64,000 nucleotides of DNA from Staphylococcus borealis (GTDB taxonomy: Bacteria; Bacillota; Bacilli; Staphylococcales; Staphylococcaceae). The translations under genes were made by a program, and so were the position numbers. Numbering within the stretch: position 1 is the first letter of the stretch; each line of letters begins with the position of its first letter. The stretch spans positions 248,001 through 312,000 of the forward strand of contig NZ_CUEE01000001.1 of NCBI RefSeq assembly GCF_001224225.1. The letters are read 5' to 3'. The notes below the pieces were generated by a model that was not told where the DNA came from, ran no database searches, and saw only the letters and a list, made by a program, of their open reading frames with translations. Positions 19,244 through 28,710 of the stretch are shown here, piece by piece.

Positions 19244-20419
19244 TTAGTTTTTAGCATAATGTACATTTTTCAATGTAAGCACGATGATAAGTCCTAGTAA
19301 GCCAATAAAGGCACTAACAAATGTGACCGCTTCTACATTCGTATTTGATACAACAAGGCCACCGATAATACCACCTATACCAATACCTGCATTCAGACAA
19401 GACATATTCCAACTCATCACTTGACTTGTGTCACCTTCAACATGTTCGATGATACCACTTTGTATTGCTGGATTAGTACTCCATTGTACGATATTCCAAA
19501 TAAAGAGCGCTACGAGTAATAACACCGTTGTTGACAATACTAAATTAATTGCAAGCATAACTACAATAAACACAGTAAACGCAATGATTAACCAACGTTT
19601 ACTTGTTAATTTATCAGCGAGTACACCACCCATTGATGTACCAACAACGCCAGCAACACCATTAACGAGTAGCGCTAATGATACATAGCCCATGGTATGA
19701 CCATTTTCCAAAATAAGTGGATTGATAAATACAAATGTCACTGAATTGGCAATTAAAATAAGTAATGTAATCGCAAGAAACTTAACGATTTCAATTGGTC
19801 GAACAATATGAGATGTGACTTGATTATCTTCAGAAACGTTATTATACATTCGATTGGCTTGATTAAGTTCTGTAGTTGTAGGAAGATATTTCAACATTAA
19901 TAAGCCGGCAATAAGACTGATAACAATAATAAATACGAACGTAAAACGCCAGCCAACCCAGTCACCAATCATCGTACCAATTGGCACACCAAAGACATTG
20001 GCCCCACTAAATCCAGTATAAACTACGCCAATCATCTTACCTCTATTCTTAGGTATTGTCAGCATAGCCGTTAATGCTAAGACTTTAACGATAATTAAGG
20101 ATGCTGCAGCTGAAGATAATATTCGTCCAACGACTAGAATCGTAAAGTTAGGTGCAATGGCGATAATACCATTCCCTACGACAAAGGCCACTAAAGTCCA
20201 TAAAAGAACGGGACGTGCAGGAAATCGATTCGTTAATTTAACCAGTATAGGTCCACATATGGCGAAGGTTAATGCGTAAAGTGTAACCAGTTGCCCGATA
20301 ATCGCTTCTGAAACACCTAGGTCATCGCTCATTAAATTCATAATTCCAGCGACCATCATTTCAACCATGCCCACAATAAACACACTAATGATAAATGTCG
20401 CTATACGCATGACAGACAT
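19244..20419 (-). CDS. MFS transporter, DHA1 (AraJ/sugar-efflux-like) family
   Basis: A 391-residue 12-helix major facilitator. Motifs include the first helix FIISVFIVGMVEMMVAGIM, LVKLTNRFPARPVLLW (motif A region) and a central loop rich in polar residues. The pattern matches the AraJ/YdhP/Bcr-like DHA1 exporters, which expel sugars, arabinose-like compounds or drugs; the substrate is unknown. I start at ATG 20419, which has AAAGGAG at good spacing, instead of the ATG six codons upstream, which would lie on top of that site. Confidence 0.8.
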   Translation of the reverse strand: MSVMRIATFIISVFIVGMVEMMVAGIMNLMSDDLGVSEAIIGQLVTLYALTFAICGPILVKLTNRFPARPVLLWTLVAFVVGNGIIAIAPNFTILVVGRILSSAAASLIIVKVLALTAMLTIPKNRGKMIGVVYTGFSGANVFGVPIGTMIGDWVGWRFTFVFIIVISLIAGLLMLKYLPTTTELNQANRMYNNVSEDNQVTSHIVRPIEIVKFLAITLLILIANSVTFVFINPLILENGHTMGYVSLALLVNGVAGVVGTSMGGVLADKLTSKRWLIIAFTVFIVVMLAINLVLSTTVLLLVALFIWNIVQWSTNPAIQSGIIEHVEGDTSQVMSWNMSCLNAGIGIGGIIGGLVVSNTNVEAVTFVSAFIGLLGLIIVLTLKNVHYAKN

Positions 20420-20452
20420 ATTTCTTTCTCCTTTCATGTCATTATTTCTACA

Positions 20453-20494
20453 TAAAAAAACAGTTACGCACTGTTCTTCAAATTTCGTAACTGT
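20453..20494 (-). terminator. Terminator of the small membrane protein gene
   Basis: Minus-strand stem ACAGTTACG / CGTAACTGT followed by seven T. It lies between the small membrane protein gene and the MFS gene, so the latter has its own promoter. Confidence 0.9.
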
Positions 20495-20536
20495 TCCATT
20501 ATATAATATTCAATTATATTTTTCTTCCCCTATGTT

Positions 20537-20767
20537 TTAAAAGGTTTGTTCATTATTGTTGTATCGATGTTCGATAAGTTCTTGTAGAAAGGCACAAATG
20601 GCAAGTAATGCGAGCGCACCATAAATGACGTAATGATTATGTAGTACACCATCAATACCAAAATTCATATTAAAATATGATTCAACTAAGCTTGTTAAAA
20701 CTCTGAGTATATTAAATAAAACAAGGATAAGTATGATAAACCCAAGCACATTGGAAATGACTTTCAT
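20537..20767 (-). CDS. Small two-helix membrane protein, unknown
   Basis: A 76-residue protein with two hydrophobic helices (residues 3-26, VISNVLGFIILILVLFNILR, and 46-64, HYVIYGALALLAICAFLQEL) joined by a short loop, and a polar end HRYNNNEQTF. AAAGGAGC lies before the ATG, and a dedicated terminator follows, so I regard it as real. No family is recognised. It diverges from the two-component system 150 bp away. Confidence 0.6.
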   Translation of the reverse strand: MKVISNVLGFIILILVLFNILRVLTSLVESYFNMNFGIDGVLHNHYVIYGALALLAICAFLQELIEHRYNNNEQTF

Positions 20768-20918
20768 TTCATTTGCTCCTTTGCTTATTGATTTACTTAT
20801 ATACTAAAATTTTTAAATTAAATGCTACTTAGTTTAATCTTAATTTTTCCTTAAATCATCATTATCAGAATAGTTAAATGTTAAAAAGTTGTATAAGATA
20901 GACAATGAGGTGGTATTC

Positions 20919-21599
20919 ATGAACGACGACGTTCTCATTATTGAAGATGATAAAGATATTAATGCGTTAATGACATTATCTTTAAGTACGAAAGGGATAC
21001 AACGTATCAAGTCTGTCGATAATATTGAAGATGCAAAATATGAACTATTGAATTTCAGCTTTCAGGTTATATTATTGGATTTAAACTTAAGATCTGAAGA
21101 CGGTTATCAATTACTTAAATATATTGATTTAAAGGATACTGCCGTTATCGTGGTGACTGCGAAGGCAACAAATATCGATGTATATAAAGGATTTGAACAT
21201 GGGGCTGTCGATTATATTAAAAAGCCATTTGATCCGATGGAGTTGTACTACAGAGTTTCTTTACATTTAAATGATACAGATCAATCGACGTACCATTATA
21301 AAGATTTAGCCATCAACTTCAACAGTATGGAAGTATTTGTTAATGACAAACCGATCAACCTGACAAATCGTGAATATAATTTATTAACTTATCTTATTAA
21401 CAATAAAAACCAAGTACTGACTAAAGATCAACTCTATGCTAAAGTCTGGGGATATGATACCGGCGTGGATGATAATACTTTAATGGTCCATATTAGAACA
21501 TTACGGAAGAAGATTGAAGCCACGCCGAATGCACCTAAAATGATTAAAACTGTACGTAGTAAAGGTTACATGTTTAAGGAAGATCGCGATGATCAATAA
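20919..21599 (+). CDS. OmpR-family response regulator
   Basis: A 226-residue response regulator. The receiver domain has EDD (residues 8-10), phospho-Asp in VILLDLNLRSEDG, Thr in VVTAKAT and Lys in YIKKPFDP. The winged-helix effector domain follows, with NLTNREYNLLTYL, VWGYDTGVDDNTLMVHIRTL and the C-terminal KTVRSKGYMF. ATG 20919 has GAGGTGG upstream; an in-frame ATG ten codons earlier lacks a site. It overlaps the kinase gene by 11 bases. I cannot match it to a named staphylococcal system such as Wal, Sae, Arl, Srr, Hss, Gra, Bra or Pho. Confidence 0.9.
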   Translation: MNDDVLIIEDDKDINALMTLSLSTKGIQRIKSVDNIEDAKYELLNFSFQVILLDLNLRSEDGYQLLKYIDLKDTAVIVVTAKATNIDVYKGFEHGAVDYIKKPFDPMELYYRVSLHLNDTDQSTYHYKDLAINFNSMEVFVNDKPINLTNREYNLLTYLINNKNQVLTKDQLYAKVWGYDTGVDDNTLMVHIRTLRKKIEATPNAPKMIKTVRSKGYMFKEDRDDQ

Positions 21600-23055
21600 A
21601 TTCACATTAAAATTTCTTAAGTATATGACGATATTTGTCCTTCTAAACTTTACTATTACATGTATCTTAGTGATCATACTATTTTTTAAAGTATTGCCTA
21701 ATATTTACTGGGATATTAATGAAATTGAACCTACATACTTAGAGACGTATGGCATCACTCAAGCACCCAATGATAATCTAAAATCACTTGCCGAAAAGCG
21801 TCATGTTGACTTATATTTTGTTCGAAAAAATGGCGACATTCTCTATCCTAAATCAAAGCGTCATACAAACATAAAATCAACACTGTTAAAAAATATCAAT
21901 AATGCGAATTCAGTTATATCAAAAGAAGGAACCTATCTTGTTTATATTTATAAAGATAAAATTGAACAACCTAAAATAACAAATGGTCATGAAATCAAGA
22001 CGTCACAACTGCTTGATAGTATCGCTACACTTGATTTCAATCGTTACAACTATTCGGTTTCAAACAATGAACTTCATTTTGTAAGAAATCCAGGACAAAG
22101 AACGATATTGTGGAATGATAATTTTGGCGAAGCATTCAATGATAGTAAAAACACATATATTTTACTGTTCATCTCATTTATCATCGTTAACATCATCTTA
22201 ATTGCTTTAACGGCAATGTTAATTTCGAAGCGACTCACAAGACCGTTATCTTTTTATATTGACTGGATTGGTAATTTATCGTTAGGTAAACTGCATCAGC
22301 CTACGTCGAAGCGAAAGCGATTTAAGAATCGTCGTACATATCCTGAATTGGATGCTTCTTTGTCACAATTAAATGAACAAATGTTGTCTGATAAGTTTTA
22401 TCATAACCAAATATCATATTACAAATCAAAATGGATTAGCCAAATTTCTCATGATTTGAAATCGCCACTAACAACTATTTATGGTTATTCTAAGCTCATC
22501 CAGGCCGATAAACAGACGCAATCTTATGTTCAACTTATTTCGGAGAAAGCAACATTTATGAGTGATTTGATTGATAGTTTGAACCAAACGTTTGATATGG
22601 AAACGAACCAGACAAAACAAGATAAAGAAGATTTTCCGATTCAATCCACGGTCAATCGAATCACACACATTATCGGTTACGATTCTATAACATGTCACTT
22701 TTATTTAGAAGATAACGCCACATTTTACGGTAATAAATTGTATTTCGAGCGGCTATTAATTAATTTAATCAACAATAGTATTGATCATAATGAAATCAAT
22801 CCTAACATTCATATGACTTTTTCTAAAATTGAAAATAAGTTAATGATTGATTACGTTGACGATGGTCAAGGCATACCACATTCAAATATAGATACATTAT
22901 TTAATCAGTCGTATACATCGAAAGCGCATAAAGCACAACACGGTATTGGTTTATCGATTATTAAAGATGCTGTGAATTATCATCATGGCGCAATCACACT
23001 ATTACCATCTAAACAAGGCGTTCATTTCCATATATTATTGGTGGATGACTCTTAA
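21589..23055 (+). CDS. Sensor histidine kinase, partner of the OmpR-type regulator
   Basis: A 488-residue membrane kinase. TM1 is at about residues 10-35, then an extracellular sensor of about 150 residues (charged, Tyr- and Asn-rich, no PAS signature I can see), TM2 at about 185-210 and a HAMP-like segment (SKRLTRPLSFYIDWIGNL). The catalytic part has the H box SQISHDLKSPLTTI, N box LLINLINNSIDH, G1 DDGQGI and G2 GIGLSII. Signal and regulon are unknown. The convergent neighbours encode a FetAB-like ABC transporter, which is a possible but unproven target. Confidence 0.9.
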   Translation: MINKFTLKFLKYMTIFVLLNFTITCILVIILFFKVLPNIYWDINEIEPTYLETYGITQAPNDNLKSLAEKRHVDLYFVRKNGDILYPKSKRHTNIKSTLLKNINNANSVISKEGTYLVYIYKDKIEQPKITNGHEIKTSQLLDSIATLDFNRYNYSVSNNELHFVRNPGQRTILWNDNFGEAFNDSKNTYILLFISFIIVNIILIALTAMLISKRLTRPLSFYIDWIGNLSLGKLHQPTSKRKRFKNRRTYPELDASLSQLNEQMLSDKFYHNQISYYKSKWISQISHDLKSPLTTIYGYSKLIQADKQTQSYVQLISEKATFMSDLIDSLNQTFDMETNQTKQDKEDFPIQSTVNRITHIIGYDSITCHFYLEDNATFYGNKLYFERLLINLINNSIDHNEINPNIHMTFSKIENKLMIDYVDDGQGIPHSNIDTLFNQSYTSKAHKAQHGIGLSIIKDAVNYHHGAITLLPSKQGVHFHILLVDDS

Positions 23056-23068
23056 ATATTATCTAAAA

Positions 23069-23123
23069 AAGTAAGGGCGTGGGACAACGAATTGAAATAA
23101 AATTCTGTCCTACGTCCTTACTT
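23069..23123. terminator. Bidirectional terminator between the kinase and FetB-like genes
   Basis: AAGTAAGGGCGTGGGACA pairs with TGTCCTACGTCCTTACTT (one mismatch), with poly-A upstream. It uses the GTGGGACA/TGTCC core of the dispersed repeats. Confidence 0.85.
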
Positions 23124-23133
23124 CTCATTTCGT

Positions 23134-23919
23134 CTATTCTTCATCATCAGGTGCATTGAGTGCGCTATTGCGTGCAACGAGTTGATGACGAACGTTAAAG
23201 AATTGATTATAGCTTAAATAAGTTGCAATTAGGGCTGACATGATTGTCGCTGTTGTGTGAATAAACACGACAAGTAATTGGAATTTAATCGCTTGTAATG
23301 GTGGTACGCCACCAATAATTAAACCTGTCATCATACCTGGTATCGAAACGAGACCATATGTTTTAACCGAGTCTATTGTAGGTACGATTGCAAGACGTAT
23401 ACTCTCTCTAATCGATGCTTTAGATGCCAATTTAGGTGTCGCTGCTAATGTAAGTTTAGATTCAATGTCGGTAATATCTTTCACAAAGGCACGGTCTAAG
23501 TTTTGATACGCTAAATTAATCGCAATTAATCCATTATTCGCTAACATGCCTCCAATTGGAATGACTTCGTTGGCTTTAAAATCGATAGCCCCTGCCAACA
23601 CAGTAGCCGTTAAAGGTAACGCTGTTCCAATAAAAATGGCGATAAACGAAATCCAAAAGACATGATGCATTACTGGCGAAGCACGATTAATCGTATTCCA
23701 TGACGCATTAATAATAATCACTAATACCGCTAACATTAATATCCACGCTTGATCAATTTTGAAAATATAATGCAAGATAAATCCTAATATAATCAACTGT
23801 ACAACTGCGCGTATGGAAGCTACAACTAAATCTTTAATAATATGTAATCCTTCTTTATATGAAATAAAGATGGGAATTAATAATAATAAAGCAGTTAAAC
23901 AAAGCGCTGTATTACTCAT
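23134..23919 (-). CDS. fetB: ABC transporter permease, FetB/YbbM family
   Basis: A 261-residue membrane protein with about seven hydrophobic helices and the conserved UPF0014/FetB segments (GGMLANNGLIAINLAY, then SIRLAIVPTIDSVKTYGLVSIPGMMTGLIIGG). In E. coli FetAB exports iron and protects against peroxide stress; the symbol is given by family only. Its start overlaps the ATPase gene by eight bases. Confidence 0.8.
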   Translation of the reverse strand: MSNTALCLTALLLLIPIFISYKEGLHIIKDLVVASIRAVVQLIILGFILHYIFKIDQAWILMLAVLVIIINASWNTINRASPVMHHVFWISFIAIFIGTALPLTATVLAGAIDFKANEVIPIGGMLANNGLIAINLAYQNLDRAFVKDITDIESKLTLAATPKLASKASIRESIRLAIVPTIDSVKTYGLVSIPGMMTGLIIGGVPPLQAIKFQLLVVFIHTTATIMSALIATYLSYNQFFNVRHQLVARNSALNAPDDEE

Positions 23920-24574
23920 TCTGATTTAAAGCCTCCTCTTTCGTGATTTCACCATCGCTAATTGTAATTCGTCTATGGAAATGTCTCATACTTTGATCAT
24001 CACTATGTGTAATCCATAACACGGATACACCTTCTTTTACCATGTCGAAAATCATATTTTCAATGGTCTGCTTATTTTGTGTATCAAGCGCACTTGTAGA
24101 TTCATCTAATAATAATATGTCTGGACGGTATATGAGTTGACGGGCAATCGTAATCCTCTGACGCTCGCCGCCTGAAAGATGTTCAATTTTAGAATTCAAA
24201 TCATATTGACCTAAGTTCACTTTCTTTAGTAAATCCATTGCTTTGTCTTTATCAAAGCGGTCATCTCGCGCTAACGCTGGAAATGACATGTTATCACCAA
24301 TGGTTTCGCCAAAGAGCTGACTCTGTTGCATTAAATAACTGATCTTCATTCGTAATGTTTCAGGAGGATAATCGTTAAATGGCTTCCCTTTTAAATAGAG
24401 TTCCCCATCCGTCGGGCTAATTAAATTATTGATTTGCTTTAAAAATGTGCTCTTACCACTACCAGAGGGACCAATAATGGCAACTGCTTCTCCCTCAGCT
24501 AATTGAAAGTTAATATTTTTAAGTATCATACGTCTATCCGCTTTATATGATAAATGTTTGACATCTAATAACAT
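23912..24574 (-). CDS. fetA: ABC transporter ATP-binding protein, FetA/YbbL family
   Basis: A 220-residue ATPase partnering the FetB-like permease. Walker A GPSGSGKST, Q-loop YLMQQSQLFGE, signature LSGGERQR, Walker B ILLLDESTSALD and switch His in WITHSDDQ are all intact. A GAGGAGG site precedes the ATG. Proposed role: metal (iron) export, by family; other substrates cannot be excluded. Confidence 0.82.
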   Translation of the reverse strand: MLLDVKHLSYKADRRMILKNINFQLAEGEAVAIIGPSGSGKSTFLKQINNLISPTDGELYLKGKPFNDYPPETLRMKISYLMQQSQLFGETIGDNMSFPALARDDRFDKDKAMDLLKKVNLGQYDLNSKIEHLSGGERQRITIARQLIYRPDILLLDESTSALDTQNKQTIENMIFDMVKEGVSVLWITHSDDQSMRHFHRRITISDGEITKEEALNQNE

Positions 24575-24631
24575 CCTTTTACCAACCTCCTCATAATAAA
24601 CACTGTTATGATTAAAAATAAATTAAAATCA

Positions 24632-24899
24632 GTCTGGGACATAAATAATATAAACATGCTAATTAGCAAATTCGCAGTAGCTGACTGAACTGAGAAGGCG
24701 CTTAAATCAAGCTTTTCTCAGTTCTAGTCATCCTTGCGAAGGTGGGCGGGGCCCCAACAAAGAGAATTTCACTAAGAAATTCTACAAGCAAAGCAAGTTG
24801 GGAGTCGGGGCCCCAGCAGAGAGAATTTCATTAAGAAATTCCAAAAGCAAAGCAAGCTGGGAGTGGACGACGAATTCAAAAGAATTCTGTCCCACGCCC
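24632..24899. repeat. Dispersed hairpin repeat in reverse orientation with two STAR-type cores
   Basis: Reads GTCTGGGACATAAATAATAT at one end and TTCTGTCCCACGCCC at the other. Between the ACTGAGAA hairpin and the right end are two GGGGCCCC cores (about 24747-24759 and 24806-24817), each followed by a roughly 45-bp spacer rich in GAGAATTTC...AAGAAATTC inverted repeats. GGGGCCCC cores in such spacing are the hallmark of staphylococcal STAR elements. Confidence 0.85.
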
Positions 24900-24925
24900 A
24901 TGAGCATTATTTATATCTATAATAA

Positions 24926-24989
24926 CAAAAAAAGAAGTAAGATAAGTGTCTTCAAGTTGACATTTCTTGAAACACTGTATCTTACTTCT
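24926..24989 (-). terminator. Terminator of the CPBP protease-like gene
   Basis: Minus-strand stem AGAAGTAAGATA / TATCTTACTTCT with an extended inner stem, followed by a T run; it lies just after the CPBP gene. Confidence 0.85.
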
Positions 24990-25004
24990 AATTTAATGCA
25001 TCAC

Positions 25005-25805
25005 TTACCAAATCAGCGGAATGATGATAGTAACATACGATATTAAGTTATTAATCATATGTAACGTAATCGTCGTTGCTAGATTCCGTCCACTGTAGTG
25101 ATACGCGATCACAAATCCAATTGCCATAATAAGATATGGACCAATTTCAAATGGAGATGATGCACTTAACACATGTAAACTAGCAAATAACACGACTGAA
25201 ACAACGTACATTGCGCCGTATGTTAATTTCTTACCAAGTTCATGAATAATTAAATGTCTAAAGAGCAATTCTTCAACAATTGGCGTTACGATAACAATAT
25301 CTAGGAACAATACGGGCCAAATCCATTTTGTCTTGAAGAGCTCTTCGATTTGTTTATTGTTTTCAGTATTACTAAACTGATATTTCTCAGGTAATAATTC
25401 TATCAAGTTACCATATATATATTGTGCCAAATACATCGCAATGAGTACAACAACGATTAGTATGATATGTTTTTTCAAATCTTTAAAGCGCTGAATTGCT
25501 AATGGGATGAGCGACTTACGATGCATTAAATAAAACAATAGTAATAAGAGGCACTGCCCTAATAAAACAAAGATTTGATTAATTCCCATCACTTGCTTCA
25601 TCATTGGCGCTTCGGATGTCTGCCCTGTAATCGCCATAATCATAATCATTGTAACAATCGTTAATATCAACGGCAGTACAATATTAATGATTAAATATCC
25701 TGGTATTAACCAAAAATCACGTTTCACAATTCGTTTCGATGCAAATTCATTTTTGAATGGTGCTTGCTTTGATGCTTCTTGCGCATGTTCATTTTCAAAA
25801 GTCAT
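25005..25805 (-). CDS. CPBP family (Abi) intramembrane metalloprotease-like protein, motifs intact
   Basis: A 266-residue membrane protein with about eight hydrophobic helices. The family motifs are intact: EELLFRH (EExxxR), FASLH (FxxxH) and HMINN near the C-terminus. Members process prenylated proteins in eukaryotes and act in bacteriocin self-immunity or cell envelope control in Gram-positives; staphylococcal Spd proteins belong here. ATG 25805 has AAGGAG at good spacing, so the 16-codon upstream extension is dropped. It follows a closely related gene by about 50 bases and looks like a tandem duplicate. Confidence 0.82.
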   Translation of the reverse strand: MTFENEHAQEASKQAPFKNEFASKRIVKRDFWLIPGYLIINIVLPLILTIVTMIMIMAITGQTSEAPMMKQVMGINQIFVLLGQCLLLLLFYLMHRKSLIPLAIQRFKDLKKHIILIVVVLIAMYLAQYIYGNLIELLPEKYQFSNTENNKQIEELFKTKWIWPVLFLDIVIVTPIVEELLFRHLIIHELGKKLTYGAMYVVSVVLFASLHVLSASSPFEIGPYLIMAIGFVIAYHYSGRNLATTITLHMINNLISYVTIIIPLIW

Positions 25806-25856
25806 ATGTCTCTCCTTATCTTTTTTTAACGATGTATGTTTAATCATGCTCAATAT

Positions 25857-26639
25857 TTAAAAGAATCTTTCTATCATTGTAATAATAAATAAGATGAATT
25901 GTACAGAGCTATGATACAGATATGATGCTGCTAAATTCTTGCCAGTTCTCATATATATAACGATCGCCCCTAATGATAATATGAAATAAGGTATGACTTC
26001 CATAACGGATATAAAGTCATAAACCTGTACGCCTACTTCAATCACTATGCTCAACACAATGACGACACTAACATTTAGCCTTTTCCCAAGTTCATGAATC
26101 ATTAAATGTCGATAAATTAATTCATGGATCAATGGTTGTAACACAACCATAGTAATAAAGGTAAATACAATTGCACTCGGATGATTAAATAAGCCTTCTA
26201 AACGAAGTTGCGCCTGTGTAATATCATAACCTATAGGCTTTGGTAGATACTGCGCTACAACATGAATCGCATAAAACAGTAGTAGTGCAAATAGTGTCAC
26301 TGTAATGATTAACGGTATGTAATGACGTTTAGCTATACGATACTGTCTCAATGCGACATCAGCAATATCATATTTATGTAACGCAAAAAATGAAACGATA
26401 ACGACAAATTGAGCAATGACAAAACTGATACTTAACGTTAAATTATATAAATAAAGTGGCGGTGGATCTTGCGTTATCATTGCATAGATACCTAAAACGC
26501 CAAACACAATAATAATAGGTACTAAAATTTGGAGCATGATGTAAATAGGAATCAATAAGAAATCTTTCTTCACTATTTGAGAACTCCCCCATTGATTTGT
26601 AGAAACCTCATGCGTGATTGCCTTTTTTCTTTTCTTCAT
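25857..26639 (-). CDS. CPBP-like membrane protein with degenerate active-site motifs
   Basis: A 260-residue paralogue of the neighbouring CPBP protein, with the same helix layout and shared RHLMIHELGKRL and KNLAA segments. The catalytic signature is lost: EELLFR is HELIYR (first Glu to His), the FxxxH motif is replaced by IVIEV, and the C-terminal HxxxN reads HSSVQ. It is probably a non-catalytic membrane partner. GAGGTGA lies close to the ATG. It is the upstream gene of the pair, so expression is probably joint. Confidence 0.75.
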   Translation of the reverse strand: MKKRKKAITHEVSTNQWGSSQIVKKDFLLIPIYIMLQILVPIIIVFGVLGIYAMITQDPPPLYLYNLTLSISFVIAQFVVIVSFFALHKYDIADVALRQYRIAKRHYIPLIITVTLFALLLFYAIHVVAQYLPKPIGYDITQAQLRLEGLFNHPSAIVFTFITMVVLQPLIHELIYRHLMIHELGKRLNVSVVIVLSIVIEVGVQVYDFISVMEVIPYFILSLGAIVIYMRTGKNLAASYLYHSSVQFILFIITMIERFF

Positions 26640-26824
26640 AGGTCACCTCATACATCTTGTAAGTCATACTTTATCATCGAAATACATCTATGTCATATAC
26701 CATTTGTTAACCTAACATATTAATAATTTTAAAAAATCGTAAATTTCTTCTTATTTTAAATTGTAAAAGATTTACATTGGTGTATGATTTAAATTGTAGA
26801 AGGTTTGAAGGGGGAGAAATAATA

Positions 26825-28405
26825 GTGATTTCTATACTTACAGTAATGCAGTTTATTGTGAACGTAATGATATTTATTGTCATACTTTCAATAATCGGCT
26901 TGGTACTTGTGTTGTTATTTAAAGATAAAGGACAAGATCAACACAGTGTCTTACGTAATTATCCTGTTCTAGGACGTGTACGTTACTTCGCAGAGAAGAT
27001 TGGCCCGGAATTACGCCAATATTTGTTTGCGAATGATACAGAGGGGAAACCATTTTCAAGAATTCAGTACACAAATATCGTTCTAGCCGGTAAATACAAT
27101 TCTCGAATGTCTAGTTTCGGGACACAACGCGCATATCAAGATGGATTTTACATACGTAACACCATGTTCCCATTACAACGTCATGAATTACAAATTGATA
27201 ATCACGCTATGATTTCAACATTTGTCTATAAAGTAGATAGCGAGCGATTATTCAAACGTGATGAACATCGTGACCAAACAGACATTGATCCATACTACTT
27301 AACGGACGATAATGCCATCGTTCTAGGCGATGATTTGGAACATCCTTTTAAAGTAAAACGACTGGTTGGTCAATCAGGCATGAGTTATGGTGCATTAGGT
27401 GGTCGTGCAATCACTGCATTATCACAAGGCTTAGCTCGTGCAGGCACGTGGATGAATACCGGTGAAGGTGGCTTGTCAGAATATCACCTTAAAGGTGGCG
27501 GCGACCTCATCTTTCAAATTGGGCCTGGTCTATTCGGTGTTCGTGATAAAGATGGTAACTTTAGTGACGAACAATTTCTAAAAACAGCACACCACAAAGA
27601 AGTTAAAGCCTTTGAAATTAAACTGGCGCAAGGTGCCAAAACACGTGGTGGTCATATGGAAGGCAATAAAGTTACAGAAGAAATTGCCAAAATTAGAAAT
27701 ATCGAACCGTATAAAACGATTAACTCACCGAACCGCTTCGATTTTATTGACTCACCTGAAGATTTATTACAATTTGTTGATAAACTTCGCCAATTAGGTC
27801 AGAAACCTGTAGGCTTTAAAATTGTTGTAAGTAAAGTGGAAGAAATTGAATCACTCGTGCAAACAATGATTAAAATGAACATTTATCCTGACTTTATTAC
27901 CATTGATGGTGGTGAAGGTGGTACCGGTGCTACGTTCCAAGAATTACAAGATGGTGTTGGTCTTCCATTATTTACCGCGCTTCCAATCGTATCTGGAATG
28001 TTAGAACGCCACCAAATCAGAGATAAAATGAAAATCTTTGCCTCAGGTAAGTTAATTACACCAGATAAAGTAGCAATTGCCTTAGGACTAGGTGCTGATT
28101 TAGTTAATATCGCTCGCGGTATGATGATTAGTGTTGGCTGTATTATGAGTCAACAATGTCACTTGAACACATGTCCTGTCGGCGTTGCAACGACAGATCC
28201 TAAGAAAGAGAAAGCGTTAATTGTTAATGAGAAGCAATATCGTGTGACAAACTATATCACAAGTTTACACGAAGGCTTATTTAACATCGCCGCTGCCGTC
28301 GGTGTTCAAAGTCCGAATGACATTACGAGTGATCACATTGTAATTAAACGTTTAGATGGTTCAATTGAAGACATTGTCGATTACAAACTGAAATTAATAA
28401 GTTAA
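26825..28405 (+). CDS. FMN-binding glutamate synthase-like protein, membrane-anchored
   Basis: A 526-residue protein. The N-terminal hydrophobic helix (VMQFIVNVMIFIVILSIIGLVLVLLF) anchors it, and the rest is a glutamate synthase FMN domain. Visible are GQSGMSYGALGG, the GPGLFG and AQGAKTRGGHM segments, the flavin loop IDGGEGGTGA and the 3Fe-4S cysteines C-x5-C-x4-C in CIMSQQCHLNTCPVG. The glutaminase domain of GltB is missing, so it is not a complete glutamate synthase; the reaction is unknown. The GTG at 26825 is chosen because AAGGGGGAG lies eight bases upstream; the longer frame has no such site. Confidence 0.82.
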   Translation: MISILTVMQFIVNVMIFIVILSIIGLVLVLLFKDKGQDQHSVLRNYPVLGRVRYFAEKIGPELRQYLFANDTEGKPFSRIQYTNIVLAGKYNSRMSSFGTQRAYQDGFYIRNTMFPLQRHELQIDNHAMISTFVYKVDSERLFKRDEHRDQTDIDPYYLTDDNAIVLGDDLEHPFKVKRLVGQSGMSYGALGGRAITALSQGLARAGTWMNTGEGGLSEYHLKGGGDLIFQIGPGLFGVRDKDGNFSDEQFLKTAHHKEVKAFEIKLAQGAKTRGGHMEGNKVTEEIAKIRNIEPYKTINSPNRFDFIDSPEDLLQFVDKLRQLGQKPVGFKIVVSKVEEIESLVQTMIKMNIYPDFITIDGGEGGTGATFQELQDGVGLPLFTALPIVSGMLERHQIRDKMKIFASGKLITPDKVAIALGLGADLVNIARGMMISVGCIMSQQCHLNTCPVGVATTDPKKEKALIVNEKQYRVTNYITSLHEGLFNIAAAVGVQSPNDITSDHIVIKRLDGSIEDIVDYKLKLIS

Positions 28406-28473
28406 CTTGTTTACAAATCGAGATGAGAACTAGATAGTGATAATAGTTAGAGACAACATTTAAATACTTAAAG

Positions 28474-28516
28474 AAGACAATTTCTATATTATTTAATTAG
28501 GAATTGTCTTTTTTAC
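28474..28516 (+). terminator. Terminator of the glutamate synthase-like gene
   Basis: Stem AAGACAATTTC / GAATTGTCTT (one bulge) followed by six T. Confidence 0.85.
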
Positions 28517-28634
28517 ATATCCAAGAACTTTATGTCACAGCTTCTTTCTTAGTTATTCTTGAGTTTAGCTAATGTACTATATATAAGTCGTTCAAAATTC
28601 TACACCAACCCATCTTAATTCCTACTAATTCAGT

Positions 28635-28662
28635 TTGATTTCATTTTAAAGTACTGTATAAT
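28635..28662 (+). promoter_or_regulatory. Sigma-A promoter of metY
   Basis: TTGATT, 16 bases, TATAAT, about 50 bp before the start codon. No S-box, T-box or Met-box structure is visible in the 300-bp gap; thus methionine control by a leader RNA seems unlikely here. Confidence 0.6.
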
Positions 28663-28710
28663 AATTAAAAGTAAATTATCGGAATATTCTATTAATTGGA
28701 GGTAATACTC

